This document shows positions 22,807 to 33,769 of a stretch of DNA of 64,000 nucleotides, in pieces. Source of the DNA: Uranotaenia lowii (lineage: Eukaryota > Arthropoda > Insecta > Diptera > Culicidae); contig NC_073691.1 in the NCBI RefSeq assembly GCF_029784155.1, forward strand, positions 145,268,496-145,332,495. The letters are read 5' to 3'. Position numbers and translations under genes: made by a program. Below the pieces are notes generated by a model. It was not told the DNA's origin. It worked only from the letters and a program-made list of their open reading frames with translations, and searched no databases. Each line of letters opens with the position of its first letter. The first letter of the stretch is position 1.

Positions 22807-23224
22807 CATGCTAACATTTTTTTTTTTTTTTTCCTGTTGGGGAGAGAGTCCACTGCGACCATTAAGTTGATCTATTGTGGTTTACCCCGCGTTATTATTT
22901 TTACTTTGCTATGCTACTTGACACCCCTGCACTATTGGTTGAAGTTGCAGTTGTTTACCGGTAGCACTACGAGCACACACATCACTAGGTTGGATCTCCA
23001 AGTGCAATCTAAGTTCCCTTGAAAAGATCCATCCACATGCATGTGCTGCATCATTGGGGCGTACAAGGTATTCACGGCTAGCATTTCACTAATGCTAAAA
23101 CCGCCAACCTTCATCATACTATGTGTGCCAGGTTATGTCACGACCAGGATTCGATCTCATGAACGTTGGCTTAGAAGACAAGTATGCTATCCTCTAGGCC
23201 ACGATCTGCTGGCATGCTATCATT
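22807..23224 (-). mobile_element. tRNA-Arg-like SINE with poly(A) tail and 12-bp target duplication
   Basis: On the minus strand the insert starts just inside 23212. It has a 70-nt tRNA-like head (23206-23137) with matching acceptor ends (GATCGTGGCC and GGTCGTGAC), an A-box TGGCCTAGAGGATAG, an anticodon loop CTTCTAA as in tRNA-Arg(UCU), and a B-box GATCGAATCC. About 300 bases of body follow, ending in a run of 15-16 A residues (T run at 22817-22832 on +). Flanks CATGCTAACATT (22807-22818) and CATGCTATCATT (23213-23224) form a 12-bp target duplication with one mismatch. This is a complete SINE. The degraded tRNA arms argue against a functional tRNA gene. Confidence 0.8.
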
Positions 23225-25690
23225 AACAGCACTAGCAAGCAAAATCCGCAATTTTTAAATACTTTTCAATGAATTCAGATTTTTTATTTTGAAATGGTTA
23301 TAACTTTTTTTCATGAAATTCTTAGCTGCTTGTTATGTTGACAAAAAATGAAGCTTAAGAATAGTAAAAACCAAAAATCAAAGACCGACTTCATTTCAAG
23401 CTTAATTGAATTTTCTGGATGATTTAATGTGCAAAAATTTCTTCTCCCATACAAATTTCCATATAAAATTGAAACGCGTTGCGCTAACTCAGGAATCGAC
23501 CAAATCATTTCAAATTTTACACGGATGCTTAGTGACCCAAAAGGCATCGAAAAAACATATGGGAGCAAAAAGTAATTTTTTGCAGCGGTCTAATGTATAT
23601 GTTTTTAACATTTACATTTTACCTTCGAAATTGTAAAATACTGGTAAAAAGGTATTACCCAGATATTATTTTATAATTGTACTTAGCTCGATTCTCCAGT
23701 CCAAAGATTTACATCGATCTACTTTTCATTTTGTTGGATTTTTAAAACAGTCTGCGATAACTCATAAAACATTATTTTAAATTTTTTTTTTAGATAACAC
23801 ATTTTTGATTATAATCTATCTTTTTTTTTTATTTGCATTCATCAGCTTCACAGGTTCTCAAGTCAACCCAAATATATGCTTCCATTGCTAGGAATTTGGG
23901 AAAAAGAGGGGTCTTGAGCTACCAAAGAAACCAAACCAAAGAAACAACTAATTAGGAACACCTGCCACATTTGGCAAACTTTTTAAAACAACATGCAAAA
24001 AATTCCCTCTTCCTTCCCGTCTTCACTCCCAAATTATAAATTTTATTTCATTTGCTTGTTATTAAGCTTTACAGCAAACAAAATGTGTGTGATTTCTTGT
24101 TGGAATATTCAAAGAAGGTAGTGCCAAGACAGCCTTGCTCTAGTATTGGTACAGACTGCCACGTCACAATCACGAAAAAACTTTAAATTTACTAAGAAAC
24201 TTGTCTTTTTCGTTGATAATTCGGAGAATCTACTGGAAATTTTCCACTTTGTAAGCATTTTATTCTAGAAGAATTCTTGTTCTTCAAAAACGATACCAAA
24301 AAAGTTGGATTTTGGAGTATTTTTTCTATAACATTGACTAATAAATTTCGAGAAATTGGTGGATTTGCCAAACTCAAATTTGCAAAATTTTAGAATTAGT
24401 TCAAAATATTCCATGAAAATGTTCAAGTCAGTTCAGTTTTAACTACTTATTACAAAAGTAATCAAAAAACAATTTTTGCTACCGAAACCACAATTTTTTA
24501 ATCGTATTTCAGTAAATTGAGTTAGCAATCATTTATGGATGTTGAGTGTTTTTCATAAGAATTGTGTTTGGTGAACAGGTTGGATAAAAATCATGCCAAT
24601 CAGTTGAACACTCAATAATTACCAGCTAGATCTTTTAAAGCTGATTTTTATCCATTTTTGCACGTTTTAGATTCAAGATGACATTGCATTCAAGAATAAA
24701 ATAAGAAAAAAAAACGTAATGCATCCTTTAAAGGACAAACCAACTTCGTAACATAATCAATTGGAGGCCGTACAACACAATCAAAATGAAATCGGAATTC
24801 ATTTGCGTTTAAAACATGTTTTCTTTAAAATTTCTCCCATTCTCGTATAAATTTTCGATATAATCGTTATTTTGACGTCACGAAAAAATCCAATATATCG
24901 ACACAACCTTATTTAAATATTCCTTGGAAAACCATGCCAAAAAGGCTAACAAGGCAATTTTTTTCGTATGTTTTTCAACATAAATTTCTATCTAATCTAT
25001 CCCTTGAAATTTCAGCTTACAAAATTCATTTATTTCTCCACAAATAATTTCTTTTAAAATTTGAAAAAAAATTTCTATTTAACCCAATGGAAAAATACAT
25101 ACAAAACTTCTGTAACAGGTTTTTCGGATGTCAATTAGTTGTCAATTAGAAAAAAAAACTTCATTAATTTTTCGGTAAATGAAGAACCGAACTATTTGAA
25201 ATAAAAACAAAGCTTCATTAAAGTGATTTGAGTTTCAATGACAAATTGAATTCTTTTGCTTTTTTCAACCCTGATTTAACGACTTTTTACTAACTTTCAC
25301 AAAAGGCGTGATAAGATTTTGGAATTCCCAGTATAAAATAAAATAGTTATTTGATATTATTTTTAATCGACGATTGATCTTCGATTTTTAGGGTATCGAA
25401 ATGAATTAATTCTGTTGCGTGAATACAACTTTCATCCTGTCAAATTCTTCAAATTGTGATTGTTAGAATTCTCATAATTAGAATTTAAAATGGATTATTT
25501 CGAACTTCAGACCCCGTTGTTGTTTCAACGCTTGTAGGGTGGTTCTTATTGGATGATCGGAATTTGTTACTAACGATTACCATTGACATAATTTATTCGA
25601 TAAGTACGTCTACTAGAATTTCAGCTACAGCAAACAGAATCTCGAAACTCTCAGAGCATTGGGAGTTTTCAGCTAGGGAAACCGCTGATT
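23225..25690. other. AT-rich DNA, no feature recognised
   Basis: About 2.5 kb of AT-rich sequence holds only short unconvincing frames. A 9-bp inverted pair TTGAGTGTT/AACACTCAA near 24541-24620 is the only structure and is weak. Confidence 0.5.
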
Positions 25691-25699
25691 ACCAATTTC

Positions 25700-26200
25700 A
25701 TTTGAAATTCAGAATGAACCTGTGCCATTCGCATTGGCGGACACTCGCATTGCTGATAGTCCCATGAATAACGACACACGAATCAAACCTTCGAAACGCT
25801 CATACAATTATAATCATTCAGGCTGCCTGCTGGCTGACGAAACCTTGCACCCGTCAATGAATCAATTAGAGGTGGGCAGCTTGCTTGAACAATTCAACCG
25901 ATTCTAAGATGCGGAATTCGGAGGCTAACTGACTAGGGCTCAGCGAAACGTGTGGCGTGTTGTAAACAAAGCATGAGACATAATTTAAAAACAACAACTA
26001 CAACTGCAACGAAACAGTCAGTCAGTCAGCTAACAGCCTATTTCGATAGCAATCGAAACAAAAACAAAAAATATCAGGGACAGTCATAGAAAAAAGGGAA
26101 GGTGACAAATGGGGTTAAGTCTCAACGACGGGCTGTTTATGGCTTCTCGGCTAGAGATTACCGCCCTTCGTTCGCGTTGCAAGGGTAGTGAAAATGCAAG
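25700..26200. promoter_or_regulatory. Moderately GC-rich island, no gene recognised
   Basis: Composition rises above the flanks and includes CAG/CAAC simple runs near 25990-26030 (CAGTCAGTCAGTCAG). No coding signal is convincing. It is one of several such islands and may hold regulatory sequence. Confidence 0.25.
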
Positions 26201-26439
26201 CAAATGTAAGAATTTCGAAAAAAAATTTTTTTTTGAAGAAGTGTCATGAAAGAAATTTAACCATTCGTAGATCTAGCAGCACTGCGCGTAGCAATACACT
26301 TTCTCGTACGTTTGTTGACCAAATATTTTTTCGTTTTGGAAATTTTTAAACATCCAGAAACACAAAAAACAATAAGACATCAAATTTTCAGGGATTGAAA
26401 AATAACTATTAAACTTCATTTTACCATTTTACTCGTATT

Positions 26440-27590
26440 TTATTAACAGTACATACGCAATTGCCAGCACCTTAGTCTTAACCCTTGCCATAAGATTCTG
26501 CACAACCTGTGAATCACCCGTTTTTTTGCATGTAAACCCATACTTTCTTCAGTTCCTCGACTGTCTTCACTACCTTAGGTCGTTTAAGAAAGTGCTGCTT
26601 CATAATCACCCAGTACTTCTTGATGGGGCGGAGCTCCTGAGTGTTGGTAGGGTTGAATATTTCGAACACGAAATTGACCTTATTGTCCGCATACCACTTC
26701 AGCACGTCTTTGGAGTAGTGGCACGAGACCAAATCCGGCCAGAAGATTATTGGGACATTGAAGGCATTCAGGAGAGGAAACAGCCGCTTCTGGAGGCACT
26801 CTTTCATGTACGTACACATGTCCGTACATCGTGTCCTGGGTCACGAAAGGTTCACTCTGCTCCCCGCACGTGCAGATGGCTTGCCAAACCAGGACATCTT
26901 CGGAATGCGGACAAGCTCCGGAACGTTGAACTTACCCTTGGTCGTTGAAAACAGGTTGCCGGGGATCTGTTTAAAGTCGGCCTTCACATATGTTTCGTCA
27001 TCCATGATGGAGCATTCAACTTTCGTCATGTTGAGGTAGAACTTCCTGGCACGGGTTTTGGCGGACTTGTTCTGCTTTTCGTCGCGATTAGCTGTCTTTT
27101 GTACCTTGAGCGTTCGTAGCCCAGCCTTATTTTTGGCCTTCTGGACAAAACTTCGGCTTAGGTGCAGTCTCTTAGCCACATCCCGAACGGAGGCGTTCGG
27201 GTTTCGGTTAAAGGCCCCAACTACGCGGTTGTGATTTTTGGTGTTGTACGGAATACTTTTTCCTTCGCTTTTGGGCTTCCGATCGGTGTTCAATCGTTCC
27301 TCGAACCGCTTAATCACTCGCGACACCGTGGAATTCGCAATTCCCAACGTTTTAGCGATGGAACGATGCCAGTGATCCTTGTTCTCGTGAAGAATACGCT
27401 AGATTTTACCACGCACGAGCTGTTCTTTCGACTCCATTTCCGCGAGTTTTGATCACAGGACTTCAAAACTTGCAGGATGTAAACAATGCACTATGAACTA
27501 AATCCACCCAAATTTGCATTGAATTCTACTCAACGTAACGGTTCAAAAGTAAGAGCAATGCAATGTCATAGTGTGGCAATTTTGCCCCAA
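26440..27590 (-). mobile_element. Degenerate DD37E Tc1/mariner element
   Basis: The element body is defined by its transposase remnant (26514-27437, minus). Beyond the start codon the outer flank, read on minus, begins near 27590 with GGGGCAAAATTGCCACAC and contains TTTTGAACCGTTACG. It resembles the terminal region of the second mariner at 31883-31936 (GTGACAC..., AACTTTTTAACC). The opposite end is not clearly recognisable, so that boundary is approximate. Confidence 0.7.
26514..27437 (-). pseudogene. DD37E mariner transposase, inactivated
   Basis: The start ATG is at 27437-27435 (MESKEQLVRGKI) and is followed at once by a TAG stop. The frame then resumes with two helix-turn-helix regions (TVSRVIKRFEERL; NASVRDVAKRLHLSRSFVQ) and a first catalytic aspartate in DDETYVKADFKQIPG. 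A frameshift near 26850-26880 separates the second part, which has the second aspartate in FWPDLVSCHYS. Exactly 37 residues later, where the DD37E class has glutamate, this copy has lysine in ELRPIKKYW. The enzyme would cut and paste the element at TA sites. The early stop, frameshift and lost catalytic residue show that it is dead. DD37E elements of this kind are known from mosquitoes. Confidence 0.88.
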
Positions 27591-27689
27591 ACAGATTGAA
27601 ACTCGATTTGTGAAATTGAATTGAATGATTTATAAAGTTTGAATTTTGAATCGCTCAAATGTAAAATTCCCTAATTTTTTTAGACTATG

Positions 27690-29460
27690 CGTTCTCTAGT
27701 TTCGATTTGAAAAAATGCCAATTTCGGCTGCCATTTTGTGCTGCCCAAGGTGGGTGTACCAGTTCAACGAAGAACCCGTCCGAACAAATGCGCTAATTGT
27801 TGCATGGATCGCGAGGTCAACAGCGACCGACTTAAGGCGCTGTTTTCCAACATTGAGGAATGCAACTATAGCTGATGAACTTCCAACCGAGCAGCGCAGT
27901 TCGATTGATTTGATTCAATTCGAATCGATTTCGATCGGCGTTGACTGATTCAATGTGTGTGTGTGTCTTCGAGTAAATAGTTGTTGTTTTTTCCTTCTTT
28001 CTGGCAGTTGTTGTAATAATCGGCCGGTGTCCTTCGAGCAGCTCAAAGGCTTGGAAAAATGTTTTGATAATGCAATCGCGCGTTTTTGTTGCAATTTTCT
28101 GCAGCAATGCCCAGTGTGGCGATTAAATCATTATCTCCTCTATCCCTGCTGGGTCGTCGACGGATAGGTTTTTTGTTGTTGTTGTACAGCACTTTTTAAG
28201 AGCTCCGAGGCACAAATAAGAGGCCCCGAGTCACACTTGAATTGCCACACCAGCAAGTTTGATTAATGATTACAACATGTCGAGCTTTACAATAAATAAC
28301 ACAAACAACCGACGGACGAGAAGCGACGACGACGAGGGGAGACCTGGGTAGTTTGTCGTCTTCTTATTGTGCACCCCGTTAAGGTTGAGTCTCCACCATT
28401 CGGTCGCCCGCCATTGCTGAACTGCTGAGTGACGTTTGGTCGTCATTTATGGTGTAACAGCTCCCTGCTCCCTGCTCTTTTTTCCACTAGATAGAACGCG
28501 ACTGCTCCTGACGATGGCGAGTGAAATTTCAAACAATTCCCCCGGCAGTATAGTAGTTGACAGTTCAAGGAGACCCGGGCATCGAAAAACTACTACCGGC
28601 TAATGGCCGATAAGAAAGAACGACTGAGGCGGGGTGACGCATGCATGGTGACGCATCATCGGCAGTCGCCACTCGAGGCTCTTCCGGATTGCTACTCGGC
28701 CCATGCCGAATGTCCTGATTAGATTTATTCTAATCACACCCCACGGACGAGCGAGGGAAGGATTTCGAGAAATGAAACGTAAAAATTGAAAAAAAAAAAA
28801 CTAAACCATACTCACAGTTCAGTGCCGAAGGAAAAAACATTCGCCTCAACGGACGACGCATATGTGTGGGCGTGGCTTTTCGATATCCATCGTCCATCAC
28901 CAAAGTTCGTCTTTTCTGCGGCTCCTCCACTTCTCTCGTCTCCACGCGCAAAAAAAGCGGCCCAAACGAAATAAAAATAAATGGCTGAAAATAATGGCAC
29001 AGAGAACAGAAAAAAAAGTCCTCCACTAAAGTTCCGTCGTCGTTTGGCTGATGACGACGCGCCGCGGTCCGTCAGAGGGAACAGCAATACGCCTTCTCAC
29101 ATGGTCATTAGCGTGACATACGCGCCGCTAGCTTGCCGCTAGAAATTGAACAAAACTATGGGCACTGAAAAAAAAACGAAAAAGAAACGGCTGATGTCGT
29201 CTTCCTCGCTAGCGCTCTGCCCCTTTTGCCCGATTTCGCTCTGTCGCCATCTTCGCAGTTCGCAGTATTAGTTGGTCGTTTTAGGCGAATTGAGGTCACG
29301 CTTAGCTGCTGCTTAGACCCGAATGGGGCAGAGCGCCATTTTGAATTAGACCGGTTGATTTAGAAGTGACGGCAATAGCAATGAAAAAAATAGGGAGAGA
29401 GCGAGAAGCAAAAAAAATGTTATTGCGGAAGTTTTCCATTCCAACAATCCAGGGGTGTAG
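27690..29460. promoter_or_regulatory. Large GC-richer island, no gene recognised
   Basis: About 1.8 kb stands out from its AT-rich surroundings, with CpG-containing words, short simple repeats (TGTG near 27955, GACGAC near 28325) and GAGAGAGCGAGA near 29394. Frames on both strands are under 100 codons and mutually overlapping. No promoter motif is compelling. It is the largest of the islands and a good candidate for conserved regulatory DNA of the surrounding gene. Confidence 0.35.
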
Positions 29461-29990
29461 ATTTTTCCCAAAACGATCGATAATCTGCTAACCGAGCTTA
29501 TCAGTCAGAAACATTTTTCCCCTTCGACTTTTGAACCTAACATGGAAAAAATGGCACCATGAGAAGGTTGGTTTCAATCAATCGGAGTGTTATATCAATC
29601 GTTTTCTATTTAGCTCTAACAAAAGTCAAAAATCCAAGAAATACCCTGGACCCAGGACAGTTATTCACTGTTTATTTTAACATGTTACTCGCTTCATTTG
29701 CTTGTTTGTACTGTTTTGTAATCAAGTTAAATTAATTATGGAATGATTAAATCAGCTGCGATTTCTGGCTCCAGCGTTTAAACTGATAAAGCTTAGTGCC
29801 ATTTGTTTGAATCGAGGTGAATGTTTACCGTTCAAAATATAAACAAGTTCGCTGGTTAGCCTCGATTTTGGAATGATCGCAACCAAGCCACAACAACAGT
29901 AACAAAACCATTTTGTAATCACATGGTGCTAAAAGAGTGGAAAAAAATGTTTTAAAAAGAATCTTCTGCTAACCCACGAGTGGGCTGAAG
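29461..29990. other. AT-rich DNA, no feature recognised
   Basis: No gene, repeat end or RNA signal can be supported. Confidence 0.4.
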
Positions 29991-29996
29991 CTTGCT

Positions 29997-30530
29997 TCAT
30001 ATGGAATTGGGACAAAAACAACTATCTGCCAAATCTGGTTGACACATCACGGGATGGTCGTGGGATCGAATGAACGGCAAAATTCGTTTTTTGAGATTCT
30101 CTTTTTGGTATGATTCCGTCGTCATGGTCTTGTTTGTAACGAAAACTTTTGTTTTTCTTTTGGCACAGCTGCAAATGCCATGCCAAATCATAAATTTTCG
30201 TGCAAATTTGTCGGTAAAAAAAAATTAAATTTTGGCTGAAACAACCCCCGAGCCGTTGTCAAGTATATTTTTTTTACCTTGGTTTTGCCCGAAGTCAGCC
30301 TTGACATAGGTTTCACCGTCCATCAGAAGACATCCGTCGAACTTGATCAGCACCTGGTCATATAGCTTCCGAGCACGGATTTTGGCTACACCATTCTGTT
30401 TTATGGTCCGATTTGGCGGTTTGCCTGCTCGATACGACTTGATTCCTTCCCGGAATCGAATTCTCCTCACAGTGCTATCGTAATCACCGGGTTTTCTGGC
30501 CAAATCACGGTCCGACAGATTGGAATTTTA
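29997..30530 (-). pseudogene. Mariner A transposase, central fragment
   Basis: The minus-strand translation resumes with NLSDRDLARKPGDYDSTVRR (second helix-turn-helix), then RARKLYDQVLIKFDGCLLMD and GETYVKADF, which holds the first catalytic aspartate. A stop near 30231 is followed in frame-compatible sequence by DKFARKFMIWHGICSCAKRK and SHDHPVMCQPDLADSCF, with the second aspartate. The glutamate region is not present. At least one internal stop and a truncated end make it non-functional. Confidence 0.75.
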
Positions 30531-30539
30531 TACACATAG

Positions 30540-31936
30540 ATATTTTCCTCCAAAATCAAAAGAAAACCTAATCGATAGAGCCTTGAGTGTAAAATTAAAC
30601 GTATTTTCGCTTAATTCCCCTCCAACACAGTCTTGACACTGTCATCCGGTACCTGTTTCTCATTTTTTTCTATTTTCTGAACATGTCCTTCTCGTCTTTG
30701 ACCGTTTTCTTGCTCTTCCGAAGTTCCCGCTTCATTTTTACCCAGTACTGCTCCACCGGGCGCAACTCCGGACAGTTAGGCGGGTTCATGTCCTATGGAA
30801 CAAAAAGGACCGAATTGGCCTCATACCACTCCAGGACACTTTTAGAATAGTGGCATGATGCCAAATCTGACCAAAATTGCGGAGCTTCATCGTGCTGCTG
30901 CAAGAACGGCAAATGGCGCTTCTCGAGGCACTCAGATTTGTAGATCTCGCCAATTACCGTGCCCTTTGTCACGAAAGGCTCACTCCTCAGTCCGCAAGAG
31001 CAGATGGCCTGCCAAACGAAAAATTTGGAGGCAAACTTTGACATTTTCTTCTTCTTAAATTTGTCGTCCACATCGAACTTGCTCTTGCAGGTGAAAAACT
31101 TCAACCCCGGGATTTGCTTAGAATCGGCTTTTCTATACGTTTCGTCGTCCATCACACAGCAGCCATATTTTGTCAGCATCTTCTCGTAGAGTTTTCGTGC
31201 CCGAGTTTTGGCCGTCAATTGTTGTCGCTTATCGCGGTTAAGGAAGTTCTGTACCTTATGTGTTTGTAGTCCAACTCTTTTCTTTGCATTCTGCACTTAG
31301 CTCTGCGACATGCCGATCTTTTTAAACAAATCACGGCTTGAGACGTTATGATTTGCTTTAATCACCCGCTTCACCTTTCCCTCCATCTTTTTGTTCTCCG
31401 GTCCCGGTTTTCTTCCAGCTCCTCTACCGTGGTCCAAAGTCAACCGCTTTTGGATCCGCTTCAACACTCTGGAGACGGTTGAATGATGAATGTTCAACAT
31501 TTTTCCCAACTGCCGGTGCAACAGGTCGGAAAAAACCCACAGAACCTACCAAACCGTCAGATCTTCTCTTTTTGATACTATCATTTCTCTTTCCCTATGT
31601 ACGTATAAAAAGGACCAAAAAACGAAAAACAAAAAAAAATGAATTAAAAAAAAACATACCACACTGACACAACAGGAATTGGGAAGAATGACCGTGTTAT
31701 TAAATTCCCAGAAAAAAGCAACTGGTCAGAAAATTCCAGGTGTTTGGAAAGAATTAGTACTCTCGACTCGCATAGGTTCACCTCCACTTTCTTTGAATCG
31801 AAAAACACGACTTCGGGTTTGACAGCATGTAAACAATACACATCAATGAGAAAGTGTACAAAATTTGGTTGATTTTAACCCAATGGTTAAAAAGTTATGC
31901 CCTATCAAATGTGTCACAATAATTTTGTGTTCGCCC
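30540..31936 (-). mobile_element. DD37E mariner B, nested inside mariner A
   Basis: The right end is clear: on the minus strand, after a TA (31937-31938) that abuts element A, the terminal sequence begins GGGCGAACACAAAATTATTG and runs through GTGACACATTTGATAGGGC. The transposase remnant follows at 30595-31560. No matching inverted end is recognisable around 30530-30595, so the left terminal repeat has been lost or has diverged. Confidence 0.7.
30595..31560 (-). pseudogene. Mariner B DD37E transposase with internal stops
   Basis: Order on the minus strand: first helix-turn-helix (HRQLGKMLNIHHSTVSRVLK), linker GRGAGRKPG, second helix-turn-helix (NVSSRDLFKKIGMSQS, then a stop), RARKLYEKMLTKYGCCVMDD with the first aspartate, WQAICSCG, QFWSDLASCHYSKSVLEWYE with the second aspartate, another stop, then NPPNCPELRPVEQYW, where the glutamate is present 37 positions after the second aspartate. 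A third stop interrupts the C terminus before IKRKYV and the final stop at 30595. All three catalytic residues survive but the three internal stops inactivate it. No start ATG is certain. Confidence 0.85.
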
Positions 31937-31938
31937 TA

Positions 31939-32148
31939 TAATTTTCCACGCAATTTCCGGTAGACAGTGCCACTCCGACGTCTGGCTTCTGGCATCCGAA
32001 TCGTCGTAAATGTTTCCTTTTACCGTTTGATAATGCGCCTTACGGTATTTCTGTCTTTTTTTTTCAGCTGTTTAGCTAGCCTAGATGCGAACCACAAAGG
32101 ATTTTCCAAATAACTGGGCACAATTTTCTCCCTTCTTTCGGTTTCCAT
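31939..32148 (-). pseudogene. Mariner A transposase, N-terminal fragment
   Basis: From ATG at 32148 the frame reads METERREKIVPSYLENPLWF, ASRLAKQLKKKDRNTVRRII and KR, then an in-frame stop, and continues recognisably as KETFTTIRMPEARRRSGTVY before meeting the end of element B at about 31938. The helix-rich region TVRRIIKR corresponds to the first DNA-binding domain of DD37E transposases. Longer upstream open frame to 32235 has no counterpart in the family. Confidence 0.65.
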
Positions 32149-32440
32149 GTTGATTGTTAACAAAGAACAGTCGATTTGCGGAATATCAAAAATACATACG
32201 TGAAGCTGACAAAACTCCCGACACGTTGGCGCCAAGAACTTCCAAATCCGTTCACCAGGAGCGCCACAATGTAAGCAAAAGTTAGAGAAGCAAGCTTACT
32301 ACCTTTTAACCGAAAATGTCAAAGCGAAATCCTCACGAAATACTTTTAATTAAAAGAATAGAAATTCCGGGTTTTCAGCATTTGGTATAAATTTTATACG
32401 AAACCTGAACTTTTTTTCTACAAGATGGAAATTTGACTAC
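32149..32440. other. AT-rich spacer, possibly the outer end of mariner A
   Basis: This lies immediately upstream of the mariner A start codon and should contain its terminal repeat, but I cannot recognise one with confidence. No gene is present. Confidence 0.3.
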
Positions 32441-33283
32441 AAACCATAACCACCGGGTGTTTGCTGCCGTGAGTGGGTCCGTCCCACTAAACCACCTTGG
32501 GCTTCGTGTGCCAGATGTGCCCCTTGGTTTTACCCTATGATACTACATTAACGGGTAGGCTGTACTCATGCACTTATATATCTCACCCTTTTCCTTTTCA
32601 TCTTTCTCAATTTTGGTCTTTCTCCTTGATCATCGTTCTCCTTAATCCTCTTTCTCCGTTTTCCTCCTTCTCCTTTTCCTCTATCGCCAACTTCAGACTA
32701 GTACGGAAGACCCCGAGACGTTTGTCGGTTAGGTAACGCTTTCATAGTAACTCACGCCCGTCACAGCAACCACTTCCGCAGGATTTCTAACCATCAAGGC
32801 ATGACCGATTGAAAAACTACCGAGCTAGAATCCCGTCACGACCACCCAGAATGGTATCTCCGCTTCCTTTTGCTGCAAGAAAGATCGTAGCTGAGTACGT
32901 GAGACCTTTTAAGTCCCACCACACGTATGAGTCCAGATAAGGGTTATACCGCGCCCTAAGATCGCGTTGCCTTTGAATTGAAGTGTCATACGAGGCCCAA
33001 GACCTTCCATTAGCTTGTCAAATTTGGTGTGCTATCTCGCTCTCTCCGTTCATCGTCTTTCCTGATTCTTATCAGATCGCGCATGATTTGCGAGATTTCG
33101 TCGACTAGAGCACGCCACGACTGTTCGTCGCGACACATTCCACTCACAATGTTTTCAGTGTTCAAATTTTGAAGTTGTTGACGCCTAGAAATGAACCCGG
33201 GACAGTCGAAGATAGCATGTTCTGCCGATTCCCTCGTATCTAGGCATTCCGGGCAATAAGAGCCCGGAAAGCCTGATTGCCCT
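32440..33283 (-). mobile_element. 5'-truncated R1/LOA-like LINE, 3' end only
   Basis: On the minus strand the element begins abruptly near 33283 inside the C terminus of ORF2, reaches its stop at 33010, and continues through about 570 bases of 3' UTR to about 32440, near CACCCGGTGGTTATGG. Severe 5' truncation is typical of LINE retrotransposition. No poly(A) tail or target duplication is obvious. Confidence 0.65.
33010..33276 (-). pseudogene. LINE ORF2 C-terminal fragment with zinc-knuckle-like motif
   Basis: About 88 codons are open to a TAA at 33010-33012. The fragment contains YCPECLDTRESAEHAIFDCP, the CxxC...H...C motif found after the RNase H/reverse transcriptase region of R1- and LOA-type LINEs, then a charged tail RIRKDDERRERDSTPNLTS. 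No stop or frameshift occurs in the part that remains. The reverse transcriptase core is absent because of 5' truncation. Clade assignment rests on motif style only. Confidence 0.7.
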
Positions 33284-33426
33284 GCAACTGAAGAGCTGCT
33301 TGAACCAAAACAACTTAATTTTGAGTTTAAAAAAAAAGGAGCGTGCAGAATGATTGTTGTGTTAGTGTGCTATCAACCATACTTTTCTAGCTATTGACAA
33401 TTAGTTCGGCTTTTTGACAGTCAAGT

Positions 33427-33476
33427 GTCAGGTTTGTTTGGGGCCCAAAATCTCTGGCGCCCCAAACAAACCTGAC
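33427..33476. repeat. Perfect 18-bp inverted repeat hairpin, 14-nt loop
   Basis: GTCAGGTTTGTTTGGGGC at 33427-33444 is followed after 14 bases by its exact reverse complement at 33459-33476. It is GC-rich relative to its surroundings, and no terminal repeat or tail connects it to a known element. Confidence 0.85.
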
Positions 33477-33769
33477 CCATTTATTCCGTTCGGGACCATT
33501 ATCCTCCGAAATACAGGAAAACAGCTCAAAATGATATCTGAACTGTCAAAAAACAAAAAGATTTCCTGGACCACTGAGAGGTAGCCAACTGAATCTCGTT
33601 ACAAACTCTTCATCCAGAAATTCAAAGGAATTTCCTTCCGAGTGTTCAGAAAACCGAACACATTCAGGATAGAAATCTCCTCTCCTCCTCCTCGTGACGT
33701 TTCTAAAATGACAGTTGTGATTTCGTATTGATGATTGATTTTTTTGCAATCTTCATTGGTTCGCTGTCG

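Larger units (their letters stand above)
29990..32148 (-). mobile_element. DD37E mariner A, split by mariner B
   Basis: Two separated segments encode consecutive parts of one transposase on the minus strand: the N terminus at 32148-31939 (METERREKIVPSYLENPLWF...) and the middle at about 30530-29990 (LSDRDLARKPGDYDSTVRRI through a second aspartate in QPDLADSC). The 1.4 kb between them is a different DD37E element in the same orientation. The outer element is therefore older and was interrupted. It is truncated after the second aspartate, so its 3' part and terminal repeat are missing. Confidence 0.75.

Noticed and set aside
23137..23206. Functional tRNA-Arg(UCU) gene
   Set aside because: The B-box and several arm positions deviate, and it is continuous with a poly(A)-tailed body between target duplications, so it is a SINE head.
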